Below are positions 34,246 to 42,532 of a DNA stretch of 64,000 nucleotides, in pieces. The stretch is from contig NZ_BNEB01000003.1 in the NCBI RefSeq assembly GCF_016860545.1, forward strand, positions 992,001 to 1,056,000, given 5' to 3'. Under the pieces are notes generated by a model. It did not search any database and was not told the DNA's origin. It saw only the letters and a list, made by a program, of their open reading frames with translations. A program made the translations under genes and the position numbers. The stretch's first letter is position 1. Every line of letters begins with the position of its first letter. The stretch comes from Streptomyces asoensis (GTDB lineage Bacteria > Actinomycetota > Actinomycetes > Streptomycetales > Streptomycetaceae).

Positions 34246-36462
34246 TCAGGTTCGTCCGCGGGTCAGGGCTCTTTCGAGGTAGGGGTTGGTGGTTCTGGGG
34301 GTCGGGAGGCCGAGGGAGGCGGTGGCCGTGGCCAGCGTCTCGGCGTAGGAGTCCACGGCCCGGCGCACGTTGGGGGCGTCCAGACTGGTCCTGGTCGTCA
34401 GACGGACGAGGTCGATGTACGCGGAGCGGATGGTCTCGATCCGGCGGTAGACGGTCCAGTCCTTGTGCCGGTCCCTCGTGTATTTCTTCGGCAGCTTCGC
34501 CTCCCACCGCCGGAACATCCGGGTGCGGATCTCCGGCCGGGTGGGCGTCAGGTGCATGTGCCGGACCAGGTCGTAGAGCGGGTCGCCGACCAGGGCCATC
34601 TCCCAGTCGATGATGGTCAGCGCCAGCCCGTCGTTGCGGCGCACCAGGTTCCACGGGTTGAGGTCGCCGTGCAGCAGGGCCGGGGTCCGCACGCTCACCC
34701 GGTACCCGGACAGGATCTCCCGCAGCCGCCATTCGTCGGGCAGCCCCAGGGTGCGGGCCAGTTGCAGGGACTCCTTCGGCAGGTCCCGGACGAGTCCGAT
34801 CAGCTGTTCCTTGAGCCACTCGCAGAAGTCGCCGACGCCGACGACCGTGTCGACCGAAGCCGGATCGACGGACGCCGGATCCACCCGGGTCAGCGCGCAC
34901 AGCTGGTCGACCAGCGCGTCCGCCTCGTGCGGGAGCAGACCGTGCACCGGGTGGCTGGGCGGCTGGTCGATGCGCGTACCGACGTAGGTGTGGATGCTGA
35001 AGGCGTCGTCCGGGTAGCTCTCGCCCAGGGCCAGCACCCTCGGCGCCGCCACCGGGACACCCGAGTCCTGGATCGCCCGCAGGACGGTGTGCTCGCTGAG
35101 GTGACTCGGTTCGAGCCGGGAGACGTTGGGCAGCCTGCGGCGCACGACCACGGGAGTGGCCAGTCCCTCGACGCAGACCACGGAGTTGAGGTGGGCGGTC
35201 CCCTTGAACACCCGGCCCGCCGGAGCGGCTCCCTCGGCCAGCAGCGCCTCGCGCACCGCCGACTCGGGGAAGCGCGGGTTCTCGGGCAGGCGCCGGTCCG
35301 GCTGCCAGGCGGAGGCCGTCTTCTCCCAGTGCTGCCCGCTGGCGCCTCCGTCCTGGCGGGACCCCAGCCAGCGGAAGAGCGCCCGCTCGATCTCGGCGTT
35401 CCGCGGGACGTCGCCGAGCCGCAGGGGTTCCGCCGCGGTCTCCAGGGCCCTGCGCACCTCCGCGGTGGCCTCGTCCATGCTCTTGCGCATGGACGACTGC
35501 TGCAACGACCGCGCGGCCCGCATGACGTCCGGGTAGACGGACTGCGCCCGCTCGAAGGCGATGTAGTGGCGCAGGTCCTTGGCGAGCCCCTTGACCGCGC
35601 CGGGCCGGCACTCCTCCATGGCCTTCGCCCACGCGTCGATCACCTCGTCCCACTGGTGGTCCGGGTAGCGCATCCGCACCAGGTGGGTGGCGAGGTCGTG
35701 CAGCGGGTCGCCGTAGGTGGCCAGTTCCCAGTCGACGCAGACGAGCGGCGGGTCGCCGTCGTAGGACACGATCAGGTTGTCCCGGTGCAGGTCGGCGTGG
35801 AGCAGGCTGTACGGCCGCCGGGTCATCGCGGGCACCCGTTCGGCGAGCCGGAGCAGGGCGTCGTCGGCGATACCCAGCGCCTTGAACAGACCACCGAACT
35901 CCTGCCAGTTGGGCTTGCGGATCTGTTCGTCGGCGCACAGGGCCAGGGTCTTCAGGAAGGCCCGGCTGTCGCCGTGGTTCGCGGGCCAGCCTGCGGGCAG
36001 CGGCGGCAGTGCCTGCCGGCGCACCCGGGTCATCTGGGCCAGCAGCCCGGCCAGCGCCTTCATCAGCAGGGTGTCGACAGGTTTACCGTTTCCGCAGATC
36101 GTGGAGAGCGGTACGCCTTCCACATGGCTGTGGATGGAGTAGTCCGGCGTCTTGATCAGGCAGGCGGGCGCGTGCGGCAGGGCGCTGCGCACGGCGTCCA
36201 GGATCGCCGCTTCTTCCTGCCAGGTCCTGATCACCACGGGCAGGGCCTCGGACCGTCTGATGCGCACGATGACCGAGGTGCCCGGGGCGCGGCCCACCAC
36301 GGGCGCGACGGCCTCCGTCAGCGGCAGCACATAATTGCGATTGTGATGGCCGCTGGATTCCTGGGTCGATTCGGCTGCCCTGACGAAGGCGCGCAGCACC
36401 GCGGGAACGTCCTCGGCGGCTCGTTCCCCGAGGTGACGAGGGGGAACAAGGTGGTCGACCAC
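34246..36462 (-). CDS. Tandem APH/choline-kinase-like double kinase
   Basis: 738 residues from GTG 36462 (VVDHLVPPRH), chosen for GGAG seven bases upstream. It has two full copies of the aminoglycoside phosphotransferase fold: catalytic loop HADLHRDN (222-229) with metal Asp in DWELATYGDP (244-253), then HGDLNPWN (598-605) with DWEMALVGDP (619-628). Each half also has an N-lobe. Single-domain members phosphorylate small molecules or sugars; a two-active-site fusion is uncommon. It heads a cluster of GntR regulators, a HAD phosphatase and small membrane proteins. Substrate unknown. Confidence 0.85.
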   Translation of the reverse strand: MVDHLVPPRHLGERAAEDVPAVLRAFVRAAESTQESSGHHNRNYVLPLTEAVAPVVGRAPGTSVIVRIRRSEALPVVIRTWQEEAAILDAVRSALPHAPACLIKTPDYSIHSHVEGVPLSTICGNGKPVDTLLMKALAGLLAQMTRVRRQALPPLPAGWPANHGDSRAFLKTLALCADEQIRKPNWQEFGGLFKALGIADDALLRLAERVPAMTRRPYSLLHADLHRDNLIVSYDGDPPLVCVDWELATYGDPLHDLATHLVRMRYPDHQWDEVIDAWAKAMEECRPGAVKGLAKDLRHYIAFERAQSVYPDVMRAARSLQQSSMRKSMDEATAEVRRALETAAEPLRLGDVPRNAEIERALFRWLGSRQDGGASGQHWEKTASAWQPDRRLPENPRFPESAVREALLAEGAAPAGRVFKGTAHLNSVVCVEGLATPVVVRRRLPNVSRLEPSHLSEHTVLRAIQDSGVPVAAPRVLALGESYPDDAFSIHTYVGTRIDQPPSHPVHGLLPHEADALVDQLCALTRVDPASVDPASVDTVVGVGDFCEWLKEQLIGLVRDLPKESLQLARTLGLPDEWRLREILSGYRVSVRTPALLHGDLNPWNLVRRNDGLALTIIDWEMALVGDPLYDLVRHMHLTPTRPEIRTRMFRRWEAKLPKKYTRDRHKDWTVYRRIETIRSAYIDLVRLTTRTSLDAPNVRRAVDSYAETLATATASLGLPTPRTTNPYLERALTRGRT

Positions 36463-36665
36463 TGGCCGCTCCGGTATTCGCGCTGGGCAGGGTAGGGCAA
36501 ACGGTAAACGCGCCGCACGACCGGAGTGATGACCGGCTGAGCCGTTCGGTGGTTTTGCCACTCACCCACGTCGGGCCGTAGAGGACCGGCTTGTTCGCCT
36601 ACTCATACGGATGGACGGGAGCAATTGCTCGCGCGATTGAGGAATGCTAGCGCACCCGGACCCCG

Positions 36666-37547
36666 CTATTCGGCGAGGAAGTTCCAGACCGAGTCGAACC
36701 ACGACTGCCAGGTGTCGACGAAGACCGTGCCCGGCGAGTTGGGGTCGGCGTCCTTCACCTGATGGCTGAGGGTGGCGCCGAGACCCAGGACGTCGAGGGC
36801 GGTGATCTCCTCGATCTCGCCGTCCGAGCCCACGTCGATCTGCCGCTGGATCACCTCGTACGGGCCGTGCAGCGCCTCGACCCCGTTGAAGAGGTAGAGC
36901 TTGAGGGTGGGGGTCAGCGGGGCGTGCCGGATCTGGATGTCGACGGACGGCACGAGTTTCTCGGTCCGCAGGTCCCTCAGCACACCGCGCAGCGACTCCG
37001 TGTGCCGGCCGGTGATGTCGTGCAGGCGGTTGCGCAGCCGGTCGTCGTCCTTGTCGTCCTTGACCCGCGGGTAGGGCAGGACCAGTTCCTCGGACGGCAG
37101 GATCATCCGCAGCCCGATGTGCTGGGGGGCGATGGAGCGCTGGTGGATCCGCTCCGCCTGCAACCGGATGTGCGCGTCCAGCGACTCCGACGTCAGCGTG
37201 TAGACGTCCAGGGTGACCTCCGGCTGCTCGAACGCCTCGCTGAGCAGGGGCCCCAGGGTGGCTCCCTGGAGCTGCCGGGTGGCCTTGGGCGTGGAGGACT
37301 GTATGCGCTGCGTCTTGACCACCCGGGACCCGCTGCCCTGACGGGACTCGATCCAGCCCTCGTTGGCGAGTTCCCGCATCACGCGCGAGACGGTGTCCCG
37401 GGAGACCCCGAACTCCTCGGCCAGGTCGCGCTGGGACGGCAGGAACGAGCGCAGCGGATACGTCCCGTTCGTCATCCGGGCGCGCAGATCGTCGGCGACC
37501 CGGTGGAACTCCCGGCCGCCGCTGTCGGCATTCGTGTGCGTCTCCAC
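36666..37547 (-). CDS. GntR-type regulator 1 of the cluster
   Basis: 293 residues from GTG 37547. N-terminal GntR winged helix (about 12-75; FLPSQRDLAEEFGVSRDTVSRVMRELANEGWI) and a C-terminal effector domain with blocks ILPSEELVLPYP and TPTLKLYLFNGVEALHGPYEV, ending WFDSVWNFL. Regulators 2 and 3 share these blocks, so all three are paralogues; the domain is not UTRA or FCD and may be phospholipase-D-like as in TrmB regulators (guess). Divergent from small membrane protein 1; four operator-like ACAAGT elements lie between. A GAGCAATTGCTC palindrome (36619-36630) lies downstream, before the double kinase gene. Confidence 0.88.
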   Translation of the reverse strand: METHTNADSGGREFHRVADDLRARMTNGTYPLRSFLPSQRDLAEEFGVSRDTVSRVMRELANEGWIESRQGSGSRVVKTQRIQSSTPKATRQLQGATLGPLLSEAFEQPEVTLDVYTLTSESLDAHIRLQAERIHQRSIAPQHIGLRMILPSEELVLPYPRVKDDKDDDRLRNRLHDITGRHTESLRGVLRDLRTEKLVPSVDIQIRHAPLTPTLKLYLFNGVEALHGPYEVIQRQIDVGSDGEIEEITALDVLGLGATLSHQVKDADPNSPGTVFVDTWQSWFDSVWNFLAE

Positions 37548-37591
37548 AGGGCGACCGTACCGCCGCCCGTCCCATGGCAAACCAATCTCAG

Positions 37592-37715
37592 ACAAGTACC
37601 GGACAAGTCTGCCTCCGATTGCCGTACAAGTCCCGGACGGCGCAGACCGATTAAGGATCAACCGGCCAGGGGAAATCCAGTTCACGACAACCAGTCCAAT
37701 TGGACCGGTACTTGC
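37592..37715. promoter_or_regulatory. Operator-like cluster, regulator 1 / small protein 1
   Basis: ACAAGTACCGGAC (37592-37604) overlapping ACAAGT (37603), ACAAGTCCCGGAC (37626-37638), an inverted CCGGTACTTGC (37705-37715) and the palindrome GTCCAATTGGAC (37694-37705). Likely binding sites for regulator 1 controlling both directions. Confidence 0.65.
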
Positions 37716-37750
37716 AGGGTTCACCGAGAATGGCAAGGAGGTGGAAGGTC

Positions 37751-37936
37751 GTGCTCCTGTTATCGGCGCTCTGGGAACTCCTCGCGTTCTTCGCGGGGCT
37801 GACCGTCCGGGCCAGACTGGGGGCGGTGGGCGTGATGCTGATGTTCACCGTGGCCGTGGGCGTGCGGGCCCGGCACGACGTGCTCGCCGTCGGGGCGGCC
37901 GTCGTGCTCGTGCTCCTGCTGCTCAGGCCGGTCTGA
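37751..37936 (+). CDS. Small membrane protein 1
   Basis: 61 residues from GTG 37751, chosen because AAGGAGG stands nine bases upstream (an ATG at 37730 would add MARRWKV). Two or three hydrophobic helices: LLLSALWELLAFFAGL, GAVGVMLMFTVAVGV, VLAVGAAVVLVLLLL with short basic loops. Homologous in layout and in the GA(V/L)G...VG(V/I)(R/K)A(R/K) centre to small membrane protein 2. Divergent from regulator 1; its 3' end overlaps the convergent HAD gene by 14 bases. Confidence 0.72.
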   Translation: MLLLSALWELLAFFAGLTVRARLGAVGVMLMFTVAVGVRARHDVLAVGAAVVLVLLLLRPV

Positions 37937-38717
37937 CCGCGGTCAGCACCGTCTCCAGCGAGTTCACCACCGCCGTGGCGCCCGCGCCCCTGAGCGTCTT
38001 CTCCTTGCGCTCGTTACGCGCGTAGCCCAGGAAGGGCACGCCGGCCTCGCGAGCGGCCAGGAAGTCGGAGGGGGTGTCGCCGATCATCAGCGCGGTGCCG
38101 GGCGCCGAACCCATGGCGCGCAGCGCCCGGTTCAGGCAGTGCGGGTCGGGCTTGAGGTGGCTCAGCTCCTGGGTGCGGCCGTAGACGTGCGGCGCGAAGC
38201 AGGAGGTGAGGCCGCGGCCCGCCAGATAGGCGGTCGCCACCTGCGGCGAGTTGTTCGTGGTGATGGCCAGCCGCAGCCCCAGCGCGACGAGCGTGCGGAT
38301 CAGCGGGTCCGCCCACGCCGTGGGCATCGCCGTGGCCGTGGCCTTCAGTTCCTCCTGGGTGAGCCGCTCTTCCAGCTCCGTGACCAGGTCACTGCCCGGA
38401 TGCCGGCGGTCCACCGCGCGCAGCACGACGTGCGGGTCCAGCGACTCCCGCTCGGACTCCGTCAGCAGGCCGTGCAGACCCCGCCCTTCGAGCCACTCCA
38501 CGAGACCGTCGGCCACCCCTTCCGCCGAGTGACCGGCGAAGAGCCGGCAGATCGGCCCGTCGAAATCCCACAGGACCACCCTCGCGCGGGTGATCATCTC
38601 CCGCAGATCGGCGCTCGCGCTCCCCCCGCCGCTCCCCGTCGTGTTCCCCGTGTCGTCGGTCGTCCCGTTCCCGGTGTCGGCTGCCACCTGTTCAGTCTGC
38701 GTCGTATCAGGAGTCAC
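37923..38717 (-). CDS. HAD-superfamily hydrolase
   Basis: 264 residues. Motif I VVLWDFDGPICRLF (nucleophile DFDG near residue 50), motif II ITTNNS, motif III Lys in HLKPDP, motif IV GDTPSDFLAA: a phosphoglycolate-phosphatase-like HAD enzyme with a helical cap. DFDGP instead of DxDGT is typical of its Streptomyces relatives. GTG start overlaps the stop of regulator 2 (TAGTG), so it is coupled to that regulator. The N-terminal 40 residues are Thr/Gly/Asp-rich. Substrate unknown. Confidence 0.88.
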   Translation of the reverse strand: MTPDTTQTEQVAADTGNGTTDDTGNTTGSGGGSASADLREMITRARVVLWDFDGPICRLFAGHSAEGVADGLVEWLEGRGLHGLLTESERESLDPHVVLRAVDRRHPGSDLVTELEERLTQEELKATATAMPTAWADPLIRTLVALGLRLAITTNNSPQVATAYLAGRGLTSCFAPHVYGRTQELSHLKPDPHCLNRALRAMGSAPGTALMIGDTPSDFLAAREAGVPFLGYARNERKEKTLRGAGATAVVNSLETVLTAVRPA

Positions 38718-39574
38718 TAGGAGAGTGTCAGGTCCGTCGTGATGGTTTCCCAGAGGGCGTCGAACCACTTCTGGGATTCCTCCACGAACGCGGCGTCGCG
38801 CTGACCGGCGGCCTTGTCGAAGGAGAAGAGGAGGGACTCGGTGCCGAGAACGTCGTACATGTCGAGGGTTCCGTTGTCGGTGGCCTCCTCCCGGCGGGTG
38901 ACCATGTAGTACGCCATCAGCGCCTCCTGGCCGTTGAGGAGGTACAGCTTCACCGGCGGCGTGAAGGGCAGCGCGCGGAAGGTGATGTCGACGTCCACGC
39001 CGTGCGAGCGCAGTGCGCGCAGGTTGTAACTCAGCACCTGGCCCTGGGCGTTGCGCATCGCCAGCCAGCGCTGGTGGACGGGGTCCTCGTCGTCGGCGCC
39101 GCGCGCCTCGACCGGGACGGGGAAGGCGAGACTGATGTCCCGGGAGGGCAGCAGGATGCGGACGTCGATCCTGGCGGGCTTCAACTGCCCTCCGTGGATC
39201 AGCCGCAGCGGCTCCCCCAGGGCCGGGATGAGGCTCTCCGCGGTGAGGCAGGCCGCGTCGATGCGCACATGGGGGGCGGCGAAGGCCGCGGTCAGGCGCG
39301 GGGCGAGGCCCACCATCGTGGGCTGGGGCTCACCGTGGTCCGGCGCCGGAGGCTCCGCGATGCGCGGGGGGCTGCCCTTGCTCACGTTGGTGAGCAGCCC
39401 GTCGTCCTGGAGTGCCCGCAGGGCCTGGCGTACGGCGCCGCGCTCCACGCCGAACTCGTCGGCGAGCTCGGCCTGGGTCGGCAGCCGGTCGCCGGCCCTG
39501 AGTTCCCCGGCGCGGATGCGTTCGCGCAGGGCATCGGCGATGTCGCGGGGTGTGAACCTGCTGCTGCCGTTCAC
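38717..39574 (-). CDS. GntR-type regulator 2 of the cluster
   Basis: 285 residues from GTG 39574 (GGAG nine bases upstream; the frame is open to 39601). GntR winged helix (LPTQAELADEFGVERGAVRQALRALQDDGLL split) then the shared effector domain with LLPSRDISLAFP, RALPFTPPVKLYLLNGQEAL and WFDALWETI. About half-identical to regulator 3 by eye. Coupled to the HAD gene downstream and divergent from small membrane protein 2. Confidence 0.9.
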   Translation of the reverse strand: MNGSSRFTPRDIADALRERIRAGELRAGDRLPTQAELADEFGVERGAVRQALRALQDDGLLTNVSKGSPPRIAEPPAPDHGEPQPTMVGLAPRLTAAFAAPHVRIDAACLTAESLIPALGEPLRLIHGGQLKPARIDVRILLPSRDISLAFPVPVEARGADDEDPVHQRWLAMRNAQGQVLSYNLRALRSHGVDVDITFRALPFTPPVKLYLLNGQEALMAYYMVTRREEATDNGTLDMYDVLGTESLLFSFDKAAGQRDAAFVEESQKWFDALWETITTDLTLS

Positions 39575-39629
39575 TGCCACGTTCTCCTGGGTCACGACCA
39601 AACGCTACAACTTACATCCATCTGGCGGG

Positions 39630-39712
39630 AGTTGTTTGGAAGTTGTTTAGCAGTTGCCACCAAGTGGGGACAACATAGTCATAGTTGGCAACCAACTTGA
39701 GCGAGTTGGCAA
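39630..39712. promoter_or_regulatory. AGTTG operator array, regulator 2 / small protein 2
   Basis: Three 11-nt repeats AGTTGTTTGGA (39630), AGTTGTTTAGC (39641), AGTTGCCACCA (39652), then the palindrome AGTTGG-CAA-CCAACT (39683-39697) and a further AGTTGGCAA (39704). The palindrome core recurs before regulator 3. The 11-base period places sites on one helix face. Confidence 0.78.
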
Positions 39713-39754
39713 AAGGTTTGCCTTCCGCTCCCGTCTCCGAAGGGGGGAACCACC

Positions 39755-39949
39755 ATGCCCGTCCTCGTCCTCCTCTGCGCCGCCTTCGTCGTCGGCGTCG
39801 AGCAGACCATCCAGTGGAAGTACGGCACCGCCGGCGCCCTCGGCCTGCTCCTGCTCAGTGTCGGCATCAAGGCCAAGAGCCCGCTCGTCAGCTCCGCCGG
39901 CGCCGTGATCCTCGCCCTCCTCGCGACCGGCCCCGCCGTCAGCTCGTGA
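39755..39949 (+). CDS. Small membrane protein 2
   Basis: 64 residues, ATG with GAAGGGGGGAA upstream. Hydrophobic helices VLVLLCAAFVVGVEQTI, TAGALGLLLLSVGI and LVSSAGAVILALLATG; the central GALGLLLLSVGIKAKS aligns with GAVGVMLMFTVAVGVRAR of protein 1. Divergent from regulator 2; overlaps the convergent regulator 3 gene by 11 bases. No known family. Confidence 0.75.
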   Translation: MPVLVLLCAAFVVGVEQTIQWKYGTAGALGLLLLSVGIKAKSPLVSSAGAVILALLATGPAVSS

Positions 39950-40847
39950 GCACCAGATCCGAACTGATCGTGTCCCACAGCGCGTCGAACCACAGGTGGG
40001 ACTGTTCCACGAACGTCGTGTCACGCGGGCCGGCGCCCTGTTCGAAGGCGAACAGCACCGACCGCGTGCCCTCGGCGTCGTACATCTCCAGGGGGCGCTG
40101 GTCGACCGTCTGCTCGCGTCTTTTGACCGTGTAGTAGGCGAACAGCGCTTCCGTCCCGTTGAGCAGGTACAGCTTGACGGGCGGGGTGAAGGGCAGCGCC
40201 CGGAACGTCACGTGCACGTCGATGCCGTGCGTGGAGCGCAGCGTGAGCAGGTTGTGCCGCAGGACCTGGCCCTGGGCGTTGCGGTGGGACAGCCAGCGCC
40301 GCTGGAGCCGCCCGGTCTCCGCGACGTCCACCGGCGCCGGGAACGCCAGGTCGATGTTGCGGGACGGCAACAGGACACGGACGTCGATCTTGGCCGGTTT
40401 CAGCTGCCCCGCATGGATCTGACGCAGGGGCTCGCCGATCGCGGCGGTGAGCGAGACCGCGGTCAGGCACAGGGCGTCGACCTCGACGTGTTCGGCCGCG
40501 AAGGCCTCCGTCATCCTCGGCGGCAGCCCCACCATCGCGGGCTGCGGGGCGACGGCGGAGCCGGCCGCGAAACCTGCCCCGCCGGGCCGCGGGGCGACCG
40601 TCGCCGGGCTCCCCTTGGAGACGTCGGTGAGCAGCCGCTCCGACTGGAGGATGCGCAGCGCCTGGCGCACGGCACCGCGCTCGACACCGAACTCGTCCGC
40701 CAGCTTGGCCTGCGTCGGCATGCGCTGCCCGGGCCGCAGCACCCCGGTCCTGATCCGGGTGCGCAGCTCGTCGGCCACCTCGCGGTGCGAGCGCTGCGGC
40801 CGCTCCGCCCTCCTCCGCCCATTGACGGAGGCATGTTCCGGCTCCAC
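39939..40847 (-). CDS. GntR-type regulator 3 of the cluster
   Basis: 302 residues from GTG 40847. Same architecture as regulator 2 (MPTQAKLADEFGVERGAVRQ; LLPSRNIDLAFP; RALPFTPPVKLYLLNGTEAL; WFDALWDTI). Upstream it has the same palindrome as regulator 2 (40933-40951) but no divergent small membrane protein gene survives. Regulators 2 and 3 probably arose by duplication and may cross-regulate. Confidence 0.9.
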   Translation of the reverse strand: MEPEHASVNGRRRAERPQRSHREVADELRTRIRTGVLRPGQRMPTQAKLADEFGVERGAVRQALRILQSERLLTDVSKGSPATVAPRPGGAGFAAGSAVAPQPAMVGLPPRMTEAFAAEHVEVDALCLTAVSLTAAIGEPLRQIHAGQLKPAKIDVRVLLPSRNIDLAFPAPVDVAETGRLQRRWLSHRNAQGQVLRHNLLTLRSTHGIDVHVTFRALPFTPPVKLYLLNGTEALFAYYTVKRREQTVDQRPLEMYDAEGTRSVLFAFEQGAGPRDTTFVEQSHLWFDALWDTISSDLVLTS

Positions 40848-40932
40848 GTCCGCACAGTACAACTTCCCGCCATCTTTGGGCAGTTCAAAGAGAGATGGTT
40901 ATAGGACGCTTCCAAACGGACATAAGTACAGT

Positions 40933-40951
40933 GAAGTTGGCAGCCAACTTC
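40933..40951. promoter_or_regulatory. Palindrome upstream of regulator 3
   Basis: GAAGTTGGCAGCCAACTTC, 9-bp perfect arms around A; contains the AGTTGGC-GCCAACT-type core found before regulator 2. It is about 85 bases upstream of the regulator 3 start. Confidence 0.82.
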
Positions 40952-41035
40952 AACAACATGGTCAAACTTTCAGACGGTTGGCCGGTCGGGCTTCCTTCCG
41001 GAGGGGAGCCGGGAGCCCGAGCAGTCGGCACCGAC

Positions 41036-41098
41036 GCACAGCCACAACTGAACATCACCCGCACAGCCACAACTTCAGACCGATCGCACAGCCACAAC
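41036..41098. repeat. Three GCACAGCCACAAC repeats with 25-nt period
   Basis: Identical 13-mers at 41036, 41061 and 41086, exactly 25 bases apart, in the gene-free part of 40848-41200. This is where a third small membrane gene would be expected; a GGAGGGGAG motif near 41000 has no usable frame after it. Confidence 0.85.
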
Positions 41099-41200
41099 CG
41101 AACAGCTACGGATACCCGCACCACACCGGCACCGGTGACCGGGCGGACCGGCCCTCAGGCACGCCGGTCCGCAGGCGCCCGAGGCAGCAGGAAGGAGCCG

Positions 41201-42466
41201 TCAGAACATGTCCGGGCACCAGGGGCGCCCGGACGTACGCAGCAGGGCGTCGGCCTCCCGGGCGGCGCCCGCTCGTTCTTCCCGGACCCGGCCCAGCGAC
41301 ACCAGCCGCCCCACGGTCTCGTCGCCCAGCCACAGCGTGGCCAGGTCGGCCACGTCCAGGGTGAGGTCGGCGTCCCGGGTGGTCGGCGCGCAGGACGCGC
41401 CGTCGGGGGTCGCGTCCAGCAGGAAGCGGCCTCCGGCCAGGCCCGCCCGGTCGACGACCTCGAGGACCGAGACGCCCGACGCGGCGTACGTGCGCGCCTC
41501 CAGGGCCCTGACGACGTCCAGGACGCGCACCCACAGCCAGTCCGCCTGCGTGGTGATGCTCGCCGCACGCGGGTCCGGCAGATGGAGCGGCAGCAGGTCG
41601 TCCGGCGCGCGCCACCCCGTCCTCACCGTGGCGATCCAGTCGATGGAACACAGGTAGTGCCACAGCGCGCGCTCCGCGGCGGGGGTCACCGCCGTCAGCC
41701 AGTTCACCGCCGCCGTGTTGAGCGGCTGCTTGGCGTCGCTCCACTTCTCGTCCGTCCGGTAGGACGCCATGCCCTCGACCACACCGTCCGCCGAACGGTA
41801 GACCACGAAGAACGGCTCGACCCAGGCGTCGCCGTACAGCCACAAACGGCCGGTGCGCGCCGCCCACCAGTGCTCGTTCCGGTCGATCACCCCCGCCCGC
41901 TCGCGGCGCAGCCGCTCGTGCAGCTGCGGACCGAGCCGGCGGATCTCCTCGCCGTCCGCGAAGTCGATGCGGCCCCCGTCGAGCGGACCCGCCCAGCGCG
42001 GGTCGAGGCCGGCCCGGGGCACGTCGATCGACCACTCCGTCATCGTCGTGGCGGGACCGAACCCGTACCGGCCGTAGATCCGGTACTCGGCCGCTATCAG
42101 CGTGGCCACCACGTCCCCGCGCTCCTTCGCCGCCGCCAGGTCGTCGGCCATCAGACGGGTGAGGAGACCACGGCGGCGGTGGGTGGGCGCGACGGTGACG
42201 TTGGAGATGCCGTCGGCGGGGACGGCCGCGCCGCCCACCGCCGTGAGCTCCTGGTCGAACGAGCGGAACGTCGCCACGCACCGGCCCCCGTCGAAGGCGC
42301 CGGACACACGTGAGCCGGCGAACGCGACTCGGCGGTCGGCGAGCATCCGGTCGGGGACGGTGGGCGGCCGCAGGAAACCCGTGTTCACGGCACGGGTCCA
42401 GTCGGCGAGCTCCGCGTCGGTGACCGGGCGGACGTCGAGGGGCTGCGGGGTGGCTCGGCGGTTCAT
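41201..42466 (-). CDS. Eis-family GNAT N-acetyltransferase
   Basis: 421 residues, the usual Eis length. N-terminal GNAT (VTVAPTHRRRGLLTRLM acetyl-CoA loop, about 90-106), second GNAT-like domain, and SCP2-like C-terminal domain ending in the free C-terminal Phe (CPDMF) that serves as catalytic base in Eis. Mycobacterial Eis acetylates aminoglycosides at several amines and confers resistance when overproduced; the native substrate here is unknown. It is transcribed toward the regulator cluster but separated by the 25-nt repeats. Confidence 0.9.
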   Translation of the reverse strand: MNRRATPQPLDVRPVTDAELADWTRAVNTGFLRPPTVPDRMLADRRVAFAGSRVSGAFDGGRCVATFRSFDQELTAVGGAAVPADGISNVTVAPTHRRRGLLTRLMADDLAAAKERGDVVATLIAAEYRIYGRYGFGPATTMTEWSIDVPRAGLDPRWAGPLDGGRIDFADGEEIRRLGPQLHERLRRERAGVIDRNEHWWAARTGRLWLYGDAWVEPFFVVYRSADGVVEGMASYRTDEKWSDAKQPLNTAAVNWLTAVTPAAERALWHYLCSIDWIATVRTGWRAPDDLLPLHLPDPRAASITTQADWLWVRVLDVVRALEARTYAASGVSVLEVVDRAGLAGGRFLLDATPDGASCAPTTRDADLTLDVADLATLWLGDETVGRLVSLGRVREERAGAAREADALLRTSGRPWCPDMF

Positions 42467-42532
42467 GGGATCACCGTAGGCAGGGGCGGGCGCCCGACGC
42501 GAAGATTTTTCCCGCCGCCGCCCCCGCCGGTG

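Noticed and set aside
40895..42313. Plus-strand open frame over the Eis gene
   Set aside because: Antisense shadow of a clear Eis-family gene; no ribosome binding site, Arg/Pro/Gly-rich without domains. Its first 40 codons were considered as the missing third small membrane gene but are not hydrophobic.
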